A DNA stretch of 64,000 nucleotides from Chondrus crispus (lineage: Eukaryota > Rhodophyta > Florideophyceae > Gigartinales > Gigartinaceae): contig NW_005178819.1 in the NCBI RefSeq assembly GCF_000350225.1, forward strand, positions 157,244-221,243, written 5' to 3'. This document shows positions 21,588 to 32,025 of the stretch, one piece after another (position 1 is the stretch's first letter; the number at the start of each line of letters is the position of its first letter). The translations under genes and the position numbers were made by a program. The notes beneath the pieces are model-generated. The model was not told the DNA's origin. It ran no database searches and saw nothing but the letters and a program-made list of their open reading frames with translations.

Positions 21588-22330
21588 CTACGTTCGTTGC
21601 AGGCTTTTGTACGCCTTTAGGATAGACAGGTCCAACCGTTGTCTGAAATCGTCGCGAGCAGTCGCGTCCGGCGTAGAACGCCGTCGTGAATAGTGATGCA
21701 GAGAGAACTCTGGCGGAGGTCGCGTTAAAACTAAATCGAAGGGAGTCGCCCTTGTAGATTTGTGCACGTGACAGTTGTGCGCGTACGTTAACGCTCCGGC
21801 GTAGACATCCCAGTCGTTCTGGTGCTCGTTCACGTAATTCCGTAGCATAGCCACGATTGTACGGTTGTATCTCTCGGTCTGTTCGTTCGTTTGTGGATGG
21901 TATGCTGATTTAAAGAGGTTCGCTACCCCAAGAACTTCTCGAACGGACCGGAAGAACCGGGCAGAGAATTGCGAACCGTTGTCCGACAGTAGTGTTTTTG
22001 GTCCTCCGTATTTAAATACCCAGGCCCCGCAAAAGGCAACGACAACGACATAGGCGGTGACTCGTCGTAACACAACGACCAGCGTAAGTTTCATGAAGCG
22101 ATCCGTAATCACAAGAATCTATTTGCGTCCCTTCGTGGATTTCGGTAGAGATCCGAGTATATCAATACCAATGGACTCTAGCGGTGCCGTCGGTTCCTGA
22201 CTGTCGCCGGGACTTCTGCAGCCATTTGTGGCCAGTAATACGTTCGTCTTGGGATGTAGTACATCCCGATCTGTCCGGGATGTCCTGCGACAACGGGATC
22301 GTGCGTTAGCGATAAGAGCGGAGCTCTTAA
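21588..22330 (-). pseudogene. gypsy element 2 integrase zinc domain and core
   Basis: In minus orientation LLSLTHDPVVAGHPGQ and YYWPQMAAEV (about 22310-22220) are the H-H half of the zinc domain; its cysteines have been lost. The open frame 22112-21588 holds the core: ITDRFMK, LLSDNGSQF (Asp) and HPQTNEQTERYNR (Glu), then NDWDVYAGALTYAHN and TPFDLVL. The first catalytic Asp region lies in a broken stretch near 22130. It would integrate the cDNA. Confidence 0.83.
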
Positions 22331-22758
22331 CGTTTACGGGACATCGATTTGCACGATGTCACGTTCGCACGGGTGCTCGCACTTGAGCAGCCCGTCCGTG
22401 TCCTCGAAAATGTTCGAGTCGCGTTTTCAGTCCTGTCGAGACAGAACCGTCTTACACAAGTGACCAGCTCGTTGTTCCTCAGCCAGCTCGTCGAAGGAGA
22501 GAGGAGCGAGCAGTGCATCATTTTGGGCGGTTGTTGGACAGCGCCTCCTGACGTCATAGAGGTCGACGACATCGAGGTCTACGTCGTCCAACTCATCGGA
22601 CTCGTCGTCCTCTAATGGCCATACGACTTTTTCTGTAGCACCACGGGGAGCTTCGTTCGTGCAGGGTGCTCTAGTACCCTTCGTAAGGAAAGCCGTTTCC
22701 GGTTCGTGATCACACTTCAAAGTGCATCGATGCTCCGTTAATTCGTCAAAAGGGAGAC

Positions 22759-22985
22759 TTAACTGTCGAACGTCGGTACTTCGTCTTCAATCTCGGATTG
22801 GTTTCCCCTATTCGGGGCAACCAATCGTGAGAGCGCGTCCGGAACTCGGTGCACCCGTCCCGGGCGATATTCGATCGTAAAGTCGCATTCGTCTAGGCGG
22901 AGTCTCCATCTCGTTAGTCTACCGGGGGACTCCGTTAAAGTCATGAGCCTCGTAGGGCTTCGTGATTGGTTCTGTCGCCGATATG
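22759..22985 (-). pseudogene. gypsy element 2 RNase H C-terminal remnant
   Basis: Reads TNHEALR, then one frame over LMTLTESPGRLTRWRLRL and CDFTIEYRPGRVHRVPDA-LSRL. These are the last 50 residues of a gypsy RNase H. TNHEALR has Asn where Asp (TDH) is expected. It is directly preceded by WDGILGTISATE, which belongs just upstream of the polymerase, so about 400 codons are absent. Confidence 0.8.
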
Positions 22986-24006
22986 GTGCCAAGAATGCCA
23001 TCCCACACCGACAAGTGCGTCCGTAGCACAGCCATAATTTCGGCTCGTAAGGATTCGTCCGTAAAGTGACTGAGACTAACGTGAGATTCCCAGTTGTCCG
23101 GAACCTTCTCTTTCTTAGAACAGCTGTGTTCTGCCGCAAGGTCCGATGCTCCTTCGTAGTTCGACCCCTCATTGGTTGTGGTTGTCTCTGAGATTGTCGA
23201 GATATTGAGAACTCGGCCCATTTCGTCAGCGACTGGTCGCTCTGGCGTAAGAATAGCGACAGGGTTGCGCTTCGCACATCCAATGAGGTATTCTTACGAA
23301 GCCTCCGTGGCTTTCGTGAGAAGTTCGCAACGATGACTTCAAACGGACGGTTGGAGAGTACATCCGCCACCCCGTTCGTTAGTCTCACACCATGACGTAG
23401 CTGCAACGGAGGCTTAAGGTCAAGAAATACAAGTCCCAAACCCTTCGTAATGAGTACTCCAAGTTGGGACATAGCCGGGATCGAAATCCATTTGGCCAGA
23501 CGGATGGGTTGGGCGTCAGTTTCACGACCGTTGCCGTTCCGTGTACATCGAGATGGCTTGGTAATCGTTTCACCGTGAGTAGAAGCGACGCCTTTTGCGT
23601 CTGTAATGGCGATGCCCCGTCCACGACGTAAGTCAAGGCATTTCTTGTCGATGTCAATTCGATTGACGTGCACGTCAATAAAAGACGTCCCTAGGAAGAC
23701 TTCTACAGCGAGAGAATCGGCTACCACGAAGGGTAATCGATACGTAACGTTACCGAGTCGTACAGCGAGACGAACGACTGCAGTAAGCTTCAGCGGGCTT
23801 GAATCCGCTCCTACCAATCTTGGCAACGAAAGGTTCGGTATTTGATACGTTCGCCAGTCCGGAGGGAGACAGTGTCTACGCACGCGATTGTATCCTGAAC
23901 AGGTATCAATCGCAATTCGATACGGCTTCAAGGCGTTGGTGGCGGTGCCAATCGAACCGTAGACGGTATTTAGATTCGAGGAAAGCAAGCGTCCCACTCC
24001 GTCCAC
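22980..24006 (-). pseudogene. gypsy element 2 aspartic protease and pre-RT linker
   Basis: The protease core is at 23920-23650: IAIDTCSGYN where DTGSG is typical (Gly to Cys), VGADSSPL, then FLGTSFIDVHVNRIDI as the closing strand. The frame stays open to 22759 but beyond about 23280 the true linker (FTDESLRAEIMAVLRTH) is read one frame away (23221-22919). The protease would process the polyprotein; the altered loop makes activity doubtful. Confidence 0.75.
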
Positions 24007-24223
24007 GAGTGGTCGGTCTCCCTTCGCTAGGGATTTGCCTGGACGAGATCGATTTCGTCTCGTTTTTCTTTTTCTCAGCGCCTAGCCGCTCTCGATCTCG
24101 GTAGCGACTGTTTGTCCTTGGCAGAATCCGTTTGCACTGCGGCGCGATCTTTTGAATGACCTACTTCGCCGGGATGTGAGGTCCCATTGGTCACTAGGTA
24201 CCCCTCGTCGGGTTGCACGGCGG

Positions 24224-24937
24224 CTAGCGGCGCAGAGTTATCCGGGTTGATATTTCAGTCACTCTGAACGGCTTGGCATCCATGTTTCGAACGTTGCGGG
24301 CTGTCCGTCGTCTTGCTGCACGTTGGGGGATGAGGAAACAGGTGAATCTTGCAACGTCTGAATCGAGACCACCTTTACACTTTTCCCGAAAACTACTCTC
24401 ATCGGCGGTATCTGGGCGATTTGAGGTATTCCTGTTCGGGGTGGTTCCCCTGTTCCACTCGCGTGGCTTGGAGCCAGTCTCCGTCAAAACGTGCCACCTC
24501 AGGGGCATGAGCATTAGTGGTTCTTCATTCGCGTGTGTGGCAAAGTCGGCGGTGACGATATCGCGAAAGTACATCATTGCTCCTTGTACGTCGTCGTGTG
24601 TAGTGTAGTACAATACGCCTGTCAGACAGAGACTGAGGACCGATGGTCCAACAACAGCAAAACCAACAAAAAGAAAAAAGCAACAACTGCCGATGGCGCA
24701 GCGACTACGAAGCGTCCGACTTTCCCTTCTCCGTTTAAACGAACTTGCAACTCGTAGTAGCTCGGATCCCTGATAGGGGGGCACAGAGAAATAGCCCGGC
24801 CCGGGATCGATGTGTAGATACTGCGAAGAGAATTGCTCGACGAGTGTGGGGAGGGGCGTGTACGTAGGGTACACCGGTTCCACTGGGTTGTAAGGCCAAA
24901 GCTCGTTGACCGTCTTCGACACCTTGTAACGCGACAA
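24224..24937 (-). pseudogene. gypsy element 2, unrecognised segment between Gag and protease
   Basis: An open frame of 237 codons. Residues 80-112 are hydrophobic and cysteine-rich (CCFFLFVGFAVVGPSVLSLC), resembling a membrane span, unusual for this part of a gypsy element. The end (AKPFRVTEISTRITLRR) leads towards the protease. No known domain recognised; it may be a frameshifted Gag tail. Confidence 0.35.
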
Positions 24938-24983
24938 GGCCTTCGGCGGGGGCGTCGCAACGCAGCCCGACGGGATGAAAGGA

Positions 24984-25215
24984 AAGTAGCAGCGCTACAT
25001 CAATGTGCCGTCCCATGGCTCGGAACTCCTTCACTGGTTCGGTCGCAACCGAGGCCGATGGCACCAACACTGGCTTGTACACACGATAAAGCCCTTCGAG
25101 GGAGACGTGGTTACAAAAATAGGTCACAGTCGCAGCGCTACGTCAACGAGTCGCCCGATGGCAAAGACACCTACACCGGTTCGGTTGCAACCAATACCGA
25201 TGGTACCATCACAAG
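24984..25215. repeat. Diverged tandem duplication, about 90-bp units
   Basis: CAGCGCTAC(A/G)TCAA(T/C)G-G, GATGGC and GGTTCGGT(C/T)GCAACC occur in order at about 24990-25075 and 25130-25210. In minus orientation both encode LVATEPV followed by AIGR/AMGR and DVAL, so the duplicated unit was coding. Confidence 0.65.
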
Positions 25216-25611
25216 ATAAGGGAAATAGGTAGAATTAGAGATAGAAAAGGACAGGTAAATAAAGTAAAAAGAAAGGGAACCCCGGAGTGCAAAAGGATAA
25301 AGTAATCTGTAGTAGAAGGGAATGCCTTGTAAAAGACAGACTTCGACCAAGGCGATGTCAGACTCTGGCAACTCGGGTTACCTTTACTGACTTGGTGGTC
25401 AGTGGGCTAAGGTATATATCGCCCCGCCGGAGCCACTACAGTAGCTCGCGGCGCTAGAGATCCTACATCTATTCTAATCTAATGTTAGCCAAATTAATGG
25501 TAACTAATTAACTAAATAGAATAAAACAATTAAAAATTAAAACTGTGCAAATATTCACACGTGTGTCCCCCATCCCGGACTATTTTCATACCTTATAAAA
25601 TTCCTTTCCAT

Positions 25612-26217
25612 TCACCCCCATGCAGAGCCCCATATTGCACTACACGTAGCACGACGCACTTCACGATGTGGTTGCCCACCGCGACGGGGGTATTTCGTGT
25701 CGGACAAACAATAACCTTGATCAGGTCTTCGGAGGACTGTCATGCTCGATTCACGGAAATCAACTTGTCGCTGACGGCCTCTGTTGCCCGCTTGATGGAA
25801 GCGGTCGTCCCGGAGCTGCCCAAGCAGGTTCCGCATATGGGGCCGCGTCTCCCTCTGATACTCGTAGTTACGGTGTGCGGAGTAGAGTCGCTGCTCTTTC
25901 GTCAGAACGGGGCACATGTAGAGGGTGTGCCCCGCGATGCGGCAGTGCCGGCAACGATGGTACGGGGAATTGGGCGGCACGACCGACTGCGCCTGCCTCA
26001 CCGGTTCCTCCGTTAGAGCGGGAACGTGAGAAGGAATGAAACGCCCGATGCGCTTCGTGATATCCACTTCCGTTGTGCTTGTCGGATCTTCCGCTGACCT
26101 GGCGGTTTTAAACGTATCGGAACTTGTCGATTCGGCGACAGCTCGTACGGGCATTATAAATACGGGATCAAACTGTGCGCTTGGAGGCGCATCGAGTAAG
26201 ATAGCATTCCGAGCCAC
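25612..26217 (-). pseudogene. gypsy element 2 Gag zinc-knuckle region
   Basis: 201 codons open. CRHCRIAGHTLYMC forms a perfect C-x2-C-x4-H-x4-C knuckle at about residues 88-101. The knuckle follows a Pro/Ser/Thr-rich linker and is followed by a basic, glutamine-rich tail. It would bind element RNA in the particle. Confidence 0.8.
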
Positions 26218-26337
26218 GACGTTGCTTGGGGCTTTGTGTCAAGTGAGATACAACGTCGGGCCAGAAGATGAATGTGCCCTCGGTGGGCGTACTTGAGGCC
26301 TCCATTGCGCATTCGCCACGATGTCGGGTAAAGCTTT

Positions 26338-26682
26338 TCACGAACGGGCTCGGTAAGTATTACCCTCCGCGAGCGCTATGCGACGAACAGCGGCGAGGTC
26401 GTTTCGTTGGCCAAACGGAAGGCGATAAACAGTCTCGGTTACGACATATCTCGTTCCGACAGACAATCCGCGGATAAGGTATTCCACCAGCGCGGCATCG
26501 GATAACACGGCGGTGCATGAGTACTCGAGACCTTCGAGTCGGTCTGCGTACACGTTTTCATTTTTATGCGGAAGTTGACGAATCGTAGCGACCATCTCAT
26601 AGGCATCGTTGACAACGTCGTCCGTAAGAAAGCGGTGGATCAACAGGTTCACTAACTGGGCCAAGAAATTGATCCAGCGCAC
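26338..26682 (-). pseudogene. gypsy element 2 Gag capsid, C-terminal half
   Basis: 115 codons. WINFLAQLVNLLIHRFLTDD and the helix around LEGLEYSCTAVLSDAALVEYLIRGL match the second half of Retrotrans_gag (Q---E---ER---F--GL). Starts inside the domain; the first half is in the next frame upstream (27239-26724). Confidence 0.7.
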
Positions 26683-26723
26683 CGTAGCGATCCGAATCGC
26701 AACGCCGTCATCGTGTAAGAAGT

Positions 26724-27239
26724 TTACAGGCGTTCCGCGTCACGCTCCGAGACATGAGCGATGACTCGTACAGCTACGCACTGGTTGAAGCGCTGTTCGT
26801 TAAAGGTGATGCTGATGTACTTGAGAAAGAACAACAGTCTTATCGGAGAGGAGCCATCGAAGGTCTTTATCGTAGGCCGAATGCCTTGGCAGCCCTTCAC
26901 GTACTTGCCAATTCGTCTGGCATCGTTCTCCGAGACAAGAATAGAAGTATCGTCGAGACGATAGAGCCGATAGTCGACAATGTGACTGAGTTCTTGAAGT
27001 AAGGTTTTCGTGGGCTCGATCCCAGGCTCAAGAGGTCCTGAATTACCGAAGAGCGTCACCGCGAGTGGTGGAGAAGGCGTTTCCGGTCGGTATGGAATCT
27101 TGTAGGACACAAACGGAGGGGTCGTAGACCGTGCTTTACTAGCGTGAGCTTCACGACGAGGCTCATTCGGTTCCGGACGATCAGAACCTGAAGGAAGAGG
27201 GTCAAAAAAGCGCAACAAAACCGGACTCGGTCGAGACAC
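26724..27239 (-). pseudogene. gypsy element 2 Gag capsid, N-terminal half
   Basis: 171 codons. KTFDGSSPIRLLFFLKYI-SI at about residues 118-140 is the typical capsid opening (F-G----L--FL--F). It is preceded by a proline-rich segment ending in helix TKTLLQELSHIVDY. Together with 26338-26682 it forms one capsid domain split by a frameshift near 26700. Confidence 0.72.
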
Positions 27240-27745
27240 GTCGCGAGCGTTCGCGGACGTTGAGGATATATCCGATCCTCTCTCTCGCAGCTGCGGCGCG
27301 AATCGGGTAGCCGATTGGCGCGGCTTCGTTGCTGATTCACTTGAGCGGGTAGGCGCGAGAAAGCGCCCATCTGCTTGGCGGTCAGTTCAGGTGACCTATC
27401 GGAGATAAGGCTCTCCCAAAGGACGAGTCGAGATTCGATCGTATCGACGTGAGCTCGGAAGCTCTCAAGTCCTTGCTTGAAAGATTGATATTGACTCAAC
27501 ATTAGGTCATGGAGATTGTCTCGGCAATTCTCGTAGACCCCATCGTAGACGTGGTTAGGGAGCGCTTCCTGTATATCCTCGAGGTTTCGAAGCATCGTCT
27601 CGTACGAATCCATGTCGGGAGCACCCTGAGTTGGGCGAAAGTCGGAAGCATGTTCAACGACCCCGGTCGGGTCAACCGACGGTGGGGTCGGAGCGGACGG
27701 TTCCAGGGCTTCCGAACCAGCGAGCGAAGGGTGAGGCGAACTCAT
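27056..27745 (-). pseudogene. gypsy element 2 Gag N-terminal region
   Basis: Probable start ATG at 27745. About 135 residues belong to the protein: an acidic/proline-rich lead and a long helical segment (MLRNLEDIQEALPNHVYDG, LMLSQYQSFKQGLESFRAHV, IESRLVLWESL) likely to be a coiled coil. Beyond about 27330 the frame leaves the Gag reading, which continues at 27239. No diagnostic domain, but position fits. Confidence 0.6.
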
Positions 27746-28599
27746 ACGACGAGACGACGGTTGTCAACAATATTGCTATGCGCAGAAAACGTGGCGTGCG
27801 CTCACACTTCTAGGTCGGGAGACCAGTGTAGTAGAACGTGCCGCGCTGGACCGGCTTCGCGTAGCGGGAGGTGCGACACGTCGTGTTCTAGTTCGAGGCG
27901 TGCCAGACGCGTCGAGTGCCGTGCACACGTGTAGTAAGAACCACAAAACCAGACAGAAGAAAGGTCGGTAGCTGGCTGGTGGAGGTTTGGTAGAGCGGTT
28001 TGCGTTCGACGCAACGGTGCCATGAAAGGCAGACGGACGTCCTCAACGTGGTGACTCGACGCCTTGCGGAGGCGACGTCGTCACGTGGGACGAATAGGAG
28101 CGCTTGTGCAGCACTCGTTGTGTGTTACCCCTGCGGTTAAGTACCTTTTGTTGTACTCGATATACTAAAGGAAGGGCAAAACGTTGTTAGCAAAAAGACT
28201 TTGGCACAAAACCAAGGGTCAAAGTAGTCGGTCCCCAAGTTTATGCTTCCCCCGATAATGCCTCCCCTCGAGTCCTCCCCCTTCTCTGCTTTATTAGATC
28301 TACTACTGTAGTCCCCATCCTTCAGTCGGTAACGGTAGGACTACGCGTCGGGCCGTAACAGTCCTGCACTGCGGCGCCAGCGAGATACGCCGGTATCATA
28401 CATTAGACGGTATGATTCGAGTACAGTACGCACATGAATGCCAATTGCGATGCCAAACTTACCGGGCGACAAGGAAATATCCTTTTGGATTGGAAATTAA
28501 CCAATGCGGTATTTGCCGTACACACTCCAGTGTTCGAGTACAGTATGTACACTGGTGGACACTTGGCGTTATGCCACCCCGCGTCCAACAAGTTCTGTC
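27746..28599. other. LTR-like or leader sequence, no gene recognised
   Basis: In minus orientation TGGCATAACGCCAAGT starts at 28576, almost identical to 18179-18194. If this is an LTR start, the segment 28576 to about 27950 would be the 5' LTR and leader of gypsy element 2. No matching 3' LTR was found left of 21060, so this is unproved. Confidence 0.4.
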
Positions 28600-29320
28600 G
28601 GACGTATTCGTCGACGGTGATCGGAGGTTTGCAACCAGCGGCGCGTCAGCGCGAGCGGCGGCGGCGGTGGTCCATCGAGGACCCGAGCCAGATCGATTGC
28701 ACGGAGTTTACGCCGCTCCGCAGCCAAGCCAGAGAACTTGGGACGGTGAAGACCGGCCCTAGCGTCGATTTCGACCCTCGTCCGGCTGGGAGAAGCACTG
28801 CTCGACGGCGCCGGCTCCGCGTACGGCGCCTCGGAATGGGCCCTTGGGGCCGCCGTACTCGCAGCGAGCAGCGACGACCTGGGAGGCGTGAGTGGCTACG
28901 CAGGGGACCCCGGGTCCGCCTCAACCGTTCTTCAGGCCGCGTCCAGGAGGGGCAGCGGCAATGACTGCGTTGCTTGAATTCTCGGGCGATGCCGGACCCA
29001 CCGGTGCCGACGAATTGGCTAGCGCGTGCGCGTGCCCGTCACCTCAGCGGAAGGGTATAGCTCGCTGTGAAGGCGGGGCCGCTGTTGGAAGGCGGGACTT
29101 GGTGGCATTGCCGCCGGAGCCCAACCACGGCTCAGCGGCGGAGCGTACGCACGCGCAGCGGGAGTGTCGTCAGACCGCCCATCGGAGGTTGCGCGAAGGG
29201 TCGTTGAAGAGGGATGTCGTCGTCGTCGGAAGCAGTTTCGGAGTGCATGGAATATCGCTGGGGGAGAGTTGGGGGGTCAGTTTGGTTCACTGGGGTGGAA
29301 TCGTATAACGCGCTTTCCGG
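28600..29320 (+). pseudogene. Unrecognised GC-rich coding-like region before LTR copy 2
   Basis: Plus frames 28434-28964 and 28892-29308 overlap in a GC-rich stretch. The second reads TPGPPQPFFRPRPGG, TALLEFSGDAGPTGADELAS and CACPSPQRKG. Glycine/proline/alanine-rich with no known domain. Being followed by a purine tract and an LTR it may be the end of an element's internal region. Confidence 0.25.
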
Positions 29321-29488
29321 ATCAGACGAGACAGTGTCGTTATATAACGCCCGGCCGCTGACTTGCGAAGAGGCGTGGTTGTTCGCGCGCAGGGGTTTCT
29401 GCCCCCACATCGCTCGTAATTGAGGAGAACAGCCGGAACGGGACTGCATGGTCGAGAGGGAGGTCGCTACGGGAACGTAGCGATAGCT

Positions 29489-29498
29489 AAGGAAGGGG
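29489..29498 (+). other. Polypurine tract before LTR copy 2
   Basis: AAGGAAGGGG lies two bases before the TGTAG start of the LTR at 29501. This marks the LTR as a 3' LTR of a plus-strand element. Confidence 0.65.
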
Positions 29499-29500
29499 TA

Positions 29501-30141
29501 TGTAGCATAACAACCGACGCGGGCGGAGGTTTGAATCTGGGGGCCGGTACGTTGTACACGTGGGCGGGCGTGCCCACGTGTAGGAAGCGCGCGCATGTAC
29601 CGATCGGTCGTGGTGTGGCGTATGTGTACAATTGCACACGTGTCGTCCGTGCGGTTGTCTACGGGAATTAGGCGTATACAGTGGCACACGAGTGGTCCGT
29701 GCGGTAGTTGGTAGCTATTGAGCATGTACGGCAGCGCACACGTGTAGTCGCAGCATCCGCGCGGTAATTAGTAATTCTGGCGCTAGTTTTTTAAATTGTG
29801 TACAGTACCCGGCACACAATAGGCGGCAGGTACTGTACTGAGACAAGTGTCCGTGGGGTTCCTTTGAGCGGTTGACATCTGACACCCGTCCCCAACAGTA
29901 AACTGGGGCAAGCTCGCCCCCGTCCCTTTCGCGCCTAATCTACGACCGCTCTGTAGTTTATTCGCGCGCTGGCTTCTAACCCGTTACCGGTCGTCTTCCT
30001 ATACGCACCACGGAGCGACTGCCCGTAACCAGCCAGTGAGCCACTCTCCTTTCGCGAATTCGTCCGCACAGGTATAATAAGCGCGCCGCGCGTCCGCGTC
30101 GCGTGCTTCCTCGGTGAAACCTTCATCTCTGTCCCGACCCA
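29501..30141 (+). repeat. LTR family 1, copy 2 (3' LTR)
   Basis: Homologous to 7487-8114 and 51400-52046, starting TGTAGCATAA and ending GACCCA. The second half is nearly the same as copy 1 while the first half has several small differences. AGGCG (30142-30146) resembles ATGCG before copy 1 (7482-7486), so the two could bound one 22.7-kb composite. Confidence 0.8.
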
Positions 30142-30180
30142 AGGCGCTCTTACAAACCACCCCAACGACGGTGGAACCAT

Positions 30181-30836
30181 ATGCAAAGGGTCGCACAGAA
30201 TTTGCAATCCACGGGCAATAAAACCATATTTATTCCAGCAGAAGAACACCACAGTTTCATTATCAAATCATATTCTGAAGCAGAATATGCAAATTGCAAA
30301 ACTAACCGCCAGTACATCACTACACTGATCACTTACGCAATTAGGGCACCTGTGTATTGGTCACCAGGACAGTGGCCATTGGTCTCCAAAAGCTTCTAAA
30401 CGTGGGGTACATTGTGCCAGCAGAAGCCATCAAACTCACACGCTGGCTCTATATGATGATCAAGGAACCCAGCTCCCAGCGAAATAACGAACCATGTACG
30501 TCAACAACACTGCCGAAGTGCAACTGGTCAAAAACCTGCAAGCAACACGACGCCGAAAATGAATCCATGTACGATACTAGTATCTCCACGACGCTGTCCA
30601 AACATGCTAACGATGAAATCCTGCGAATTCAAACAGCCGGCCAATATGCAGACATATTCACAATACTGCTCAAAGCGAAACTTTGCAGACAGAAAAAGAC
30701 AACATACGAACCACCAATTACCGATCCTTCCAAGGCTGGCCTCGCGTCCGGAAGACCATGGTTCCATCCAAAACAAAAACATGCTCGGTCAGCCTGCACG
30801 CACATCCTTCACAAATTTCGATCAACCTCGAATTGA
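30181..30836 (+). pseudogene. Ty1/copia RNase H relic (third copia family)
   Basis: The frame from 30181 reads SEAEYANCKTNRQYITTLITY and APVYWSPGQWPLVSKS, the decayed copia RNase H motif (SDADWA-C--TR-S--G, PV-W-S--Q--V--S). Other frames give PAEAIKLTRWLY, YVNNTAEVQLVKNLQ, K-stop-IHVRY-stop-YLHDAVQ and AGQYADIF, all in the right order (EAEY.AL, D-N--A, HI---YH, LADI-TK). An old fragment with no LTRs, unrelated to the two longer copia elements at sequence level. Confidence 0.78.
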
Positions 30837-30845
30837 GACAGTACT

Positions 30846-30958
30846 TTAAATAAGGCATTGCGTGTAGGACACATCAGCCATACATGCAATGAAATCGCCT
30901 CCGGCTGCCGCTCCAGATTGGAATAAGGAGGCGGCGGTGTTCTTGGCGTCACAGTAAG
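30846..30958 (-). pseudogene. Conserved coding-like fragment of unknown function, copy B
   Basis: Aligns to 690-800 without gaps. The minus frame reads CDAKNTAASLFQSG, GDFIACMADV and TQCLI, then a stop. It begins right after the copia RNase H relic on the other strand, so it may lie in that element's 3' region. Function unknown. Confidence 0.4.
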
Positions 30959-30960
30959 AC

Positions 30961-32025
30961 ATGTAAGACATGTAAGAAAATATAACAAAAATCAATACTA
31001 GTCTGCCCATATTAAGAACTTAGTCAGGCATGCGACTGCGCAAACTTATTTATTAACTCTCTATAAACTTAGAAGAAAAGTTGTGGATCTGAGCAATAGA
31101 TGATACGATTGGAACGATTGCCTGCTCCAAAGTCCTAACAAGGATTTCCAAAATAACTTTTCCCTATCAAGACTCCGGGCGTTCCCGTCGGCAACTTTCG
31201 AAACAGCGCACCTTACGTAGTCCTTCACAAAAGCGAGCTCAGCTTGGACTCCCTGTAGTCTTCTTTCCTCAGACATCTAACTGTTATATACAAGATGACA
31301 ACTCGATACAGTAATTTTCTTTATGGTAGTAACCTCCACGAATCTTCGTTTCAAGTTCATATTGGGGCGTCTATATATTTCTATACCGATGTGTCAAACT
31401 CAATTCACTTTTTTTTCATCGAAAAAGACCCCTTACAATTCACAATTTACATAAAATATGCCTTTGCGGACTTGCAAGGTACAAGAACGACTCATCTATA
31501 TCTGCATATCTCAGCTCATAAGGGCAAATCATTTGAAATGCTCTCTTTTATTGCTATATAGGGCAGCTGGGCTGTGCGGTAATATGGCCAAGTTTCCACA
31601 AAAACACTTCGGAAAACAGTCCTAGTGTTAAGTGTCCACAACCCTCTCATTGCCAAAGAGTCCCCCTGATGAAACATTGATGTCCCCGATCAAATGCCTA
31701 TTGTATATACATAAAATATATATAGCATATATATAAAATATATATAGCGTGATTTGTCTTCCATATTTATATTATAAAATATGAAAGACAAACCACGCTA
31801 CTGGGAATGTGATTCTGAAGGGAAATATAACACAGGGGGAGGCGGTAAATCCCGAAAGGGCTCCATTATTTGCATGTTGTCTTTAAACGGTTAACCGTCA
31901 ATGAATGAATATAACCTACATGTATTCATGAGCTAGGGGGCAAATAGTGGTATTTGACATACTTTTCCAAGCGCCGGAATATTGCTCTGGCATCCAGAAC
32001 ATCATGAGACCACAGCACTATTATT
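30961..32025. other. AT-rich stretch without recognised gene; contains a hairpin
   Basis: Frames up to 88 codons without motif. 31707-31742 has two copies of ATAAAATATATATAGC, and 31745-31800 forms a hairpin with arms of about 23 bp (TAGCGTG-TTTGTCTT-CATATTT) and two mismatches. It could be a degraded MITE, but terminal duplications were not found. Confidence 0.5.

Larger units (their letters stand above)
21060..27745 (-). mobile_element. Ty3/gypsy chromovirus-type element 2 with RT deleted
   Basis: On the minus strand Gag, zinc knuckle, protease, a short RNase H end, integrase zinc domain, integrase core and chromodomain follow in order from 27745 down to 21060. The polymerase and most of RNase H are missing at a junction near 22980. 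Direct LTRs were not found at either side. Many frameshifts and stops; inactive. Confidence 0.85.
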
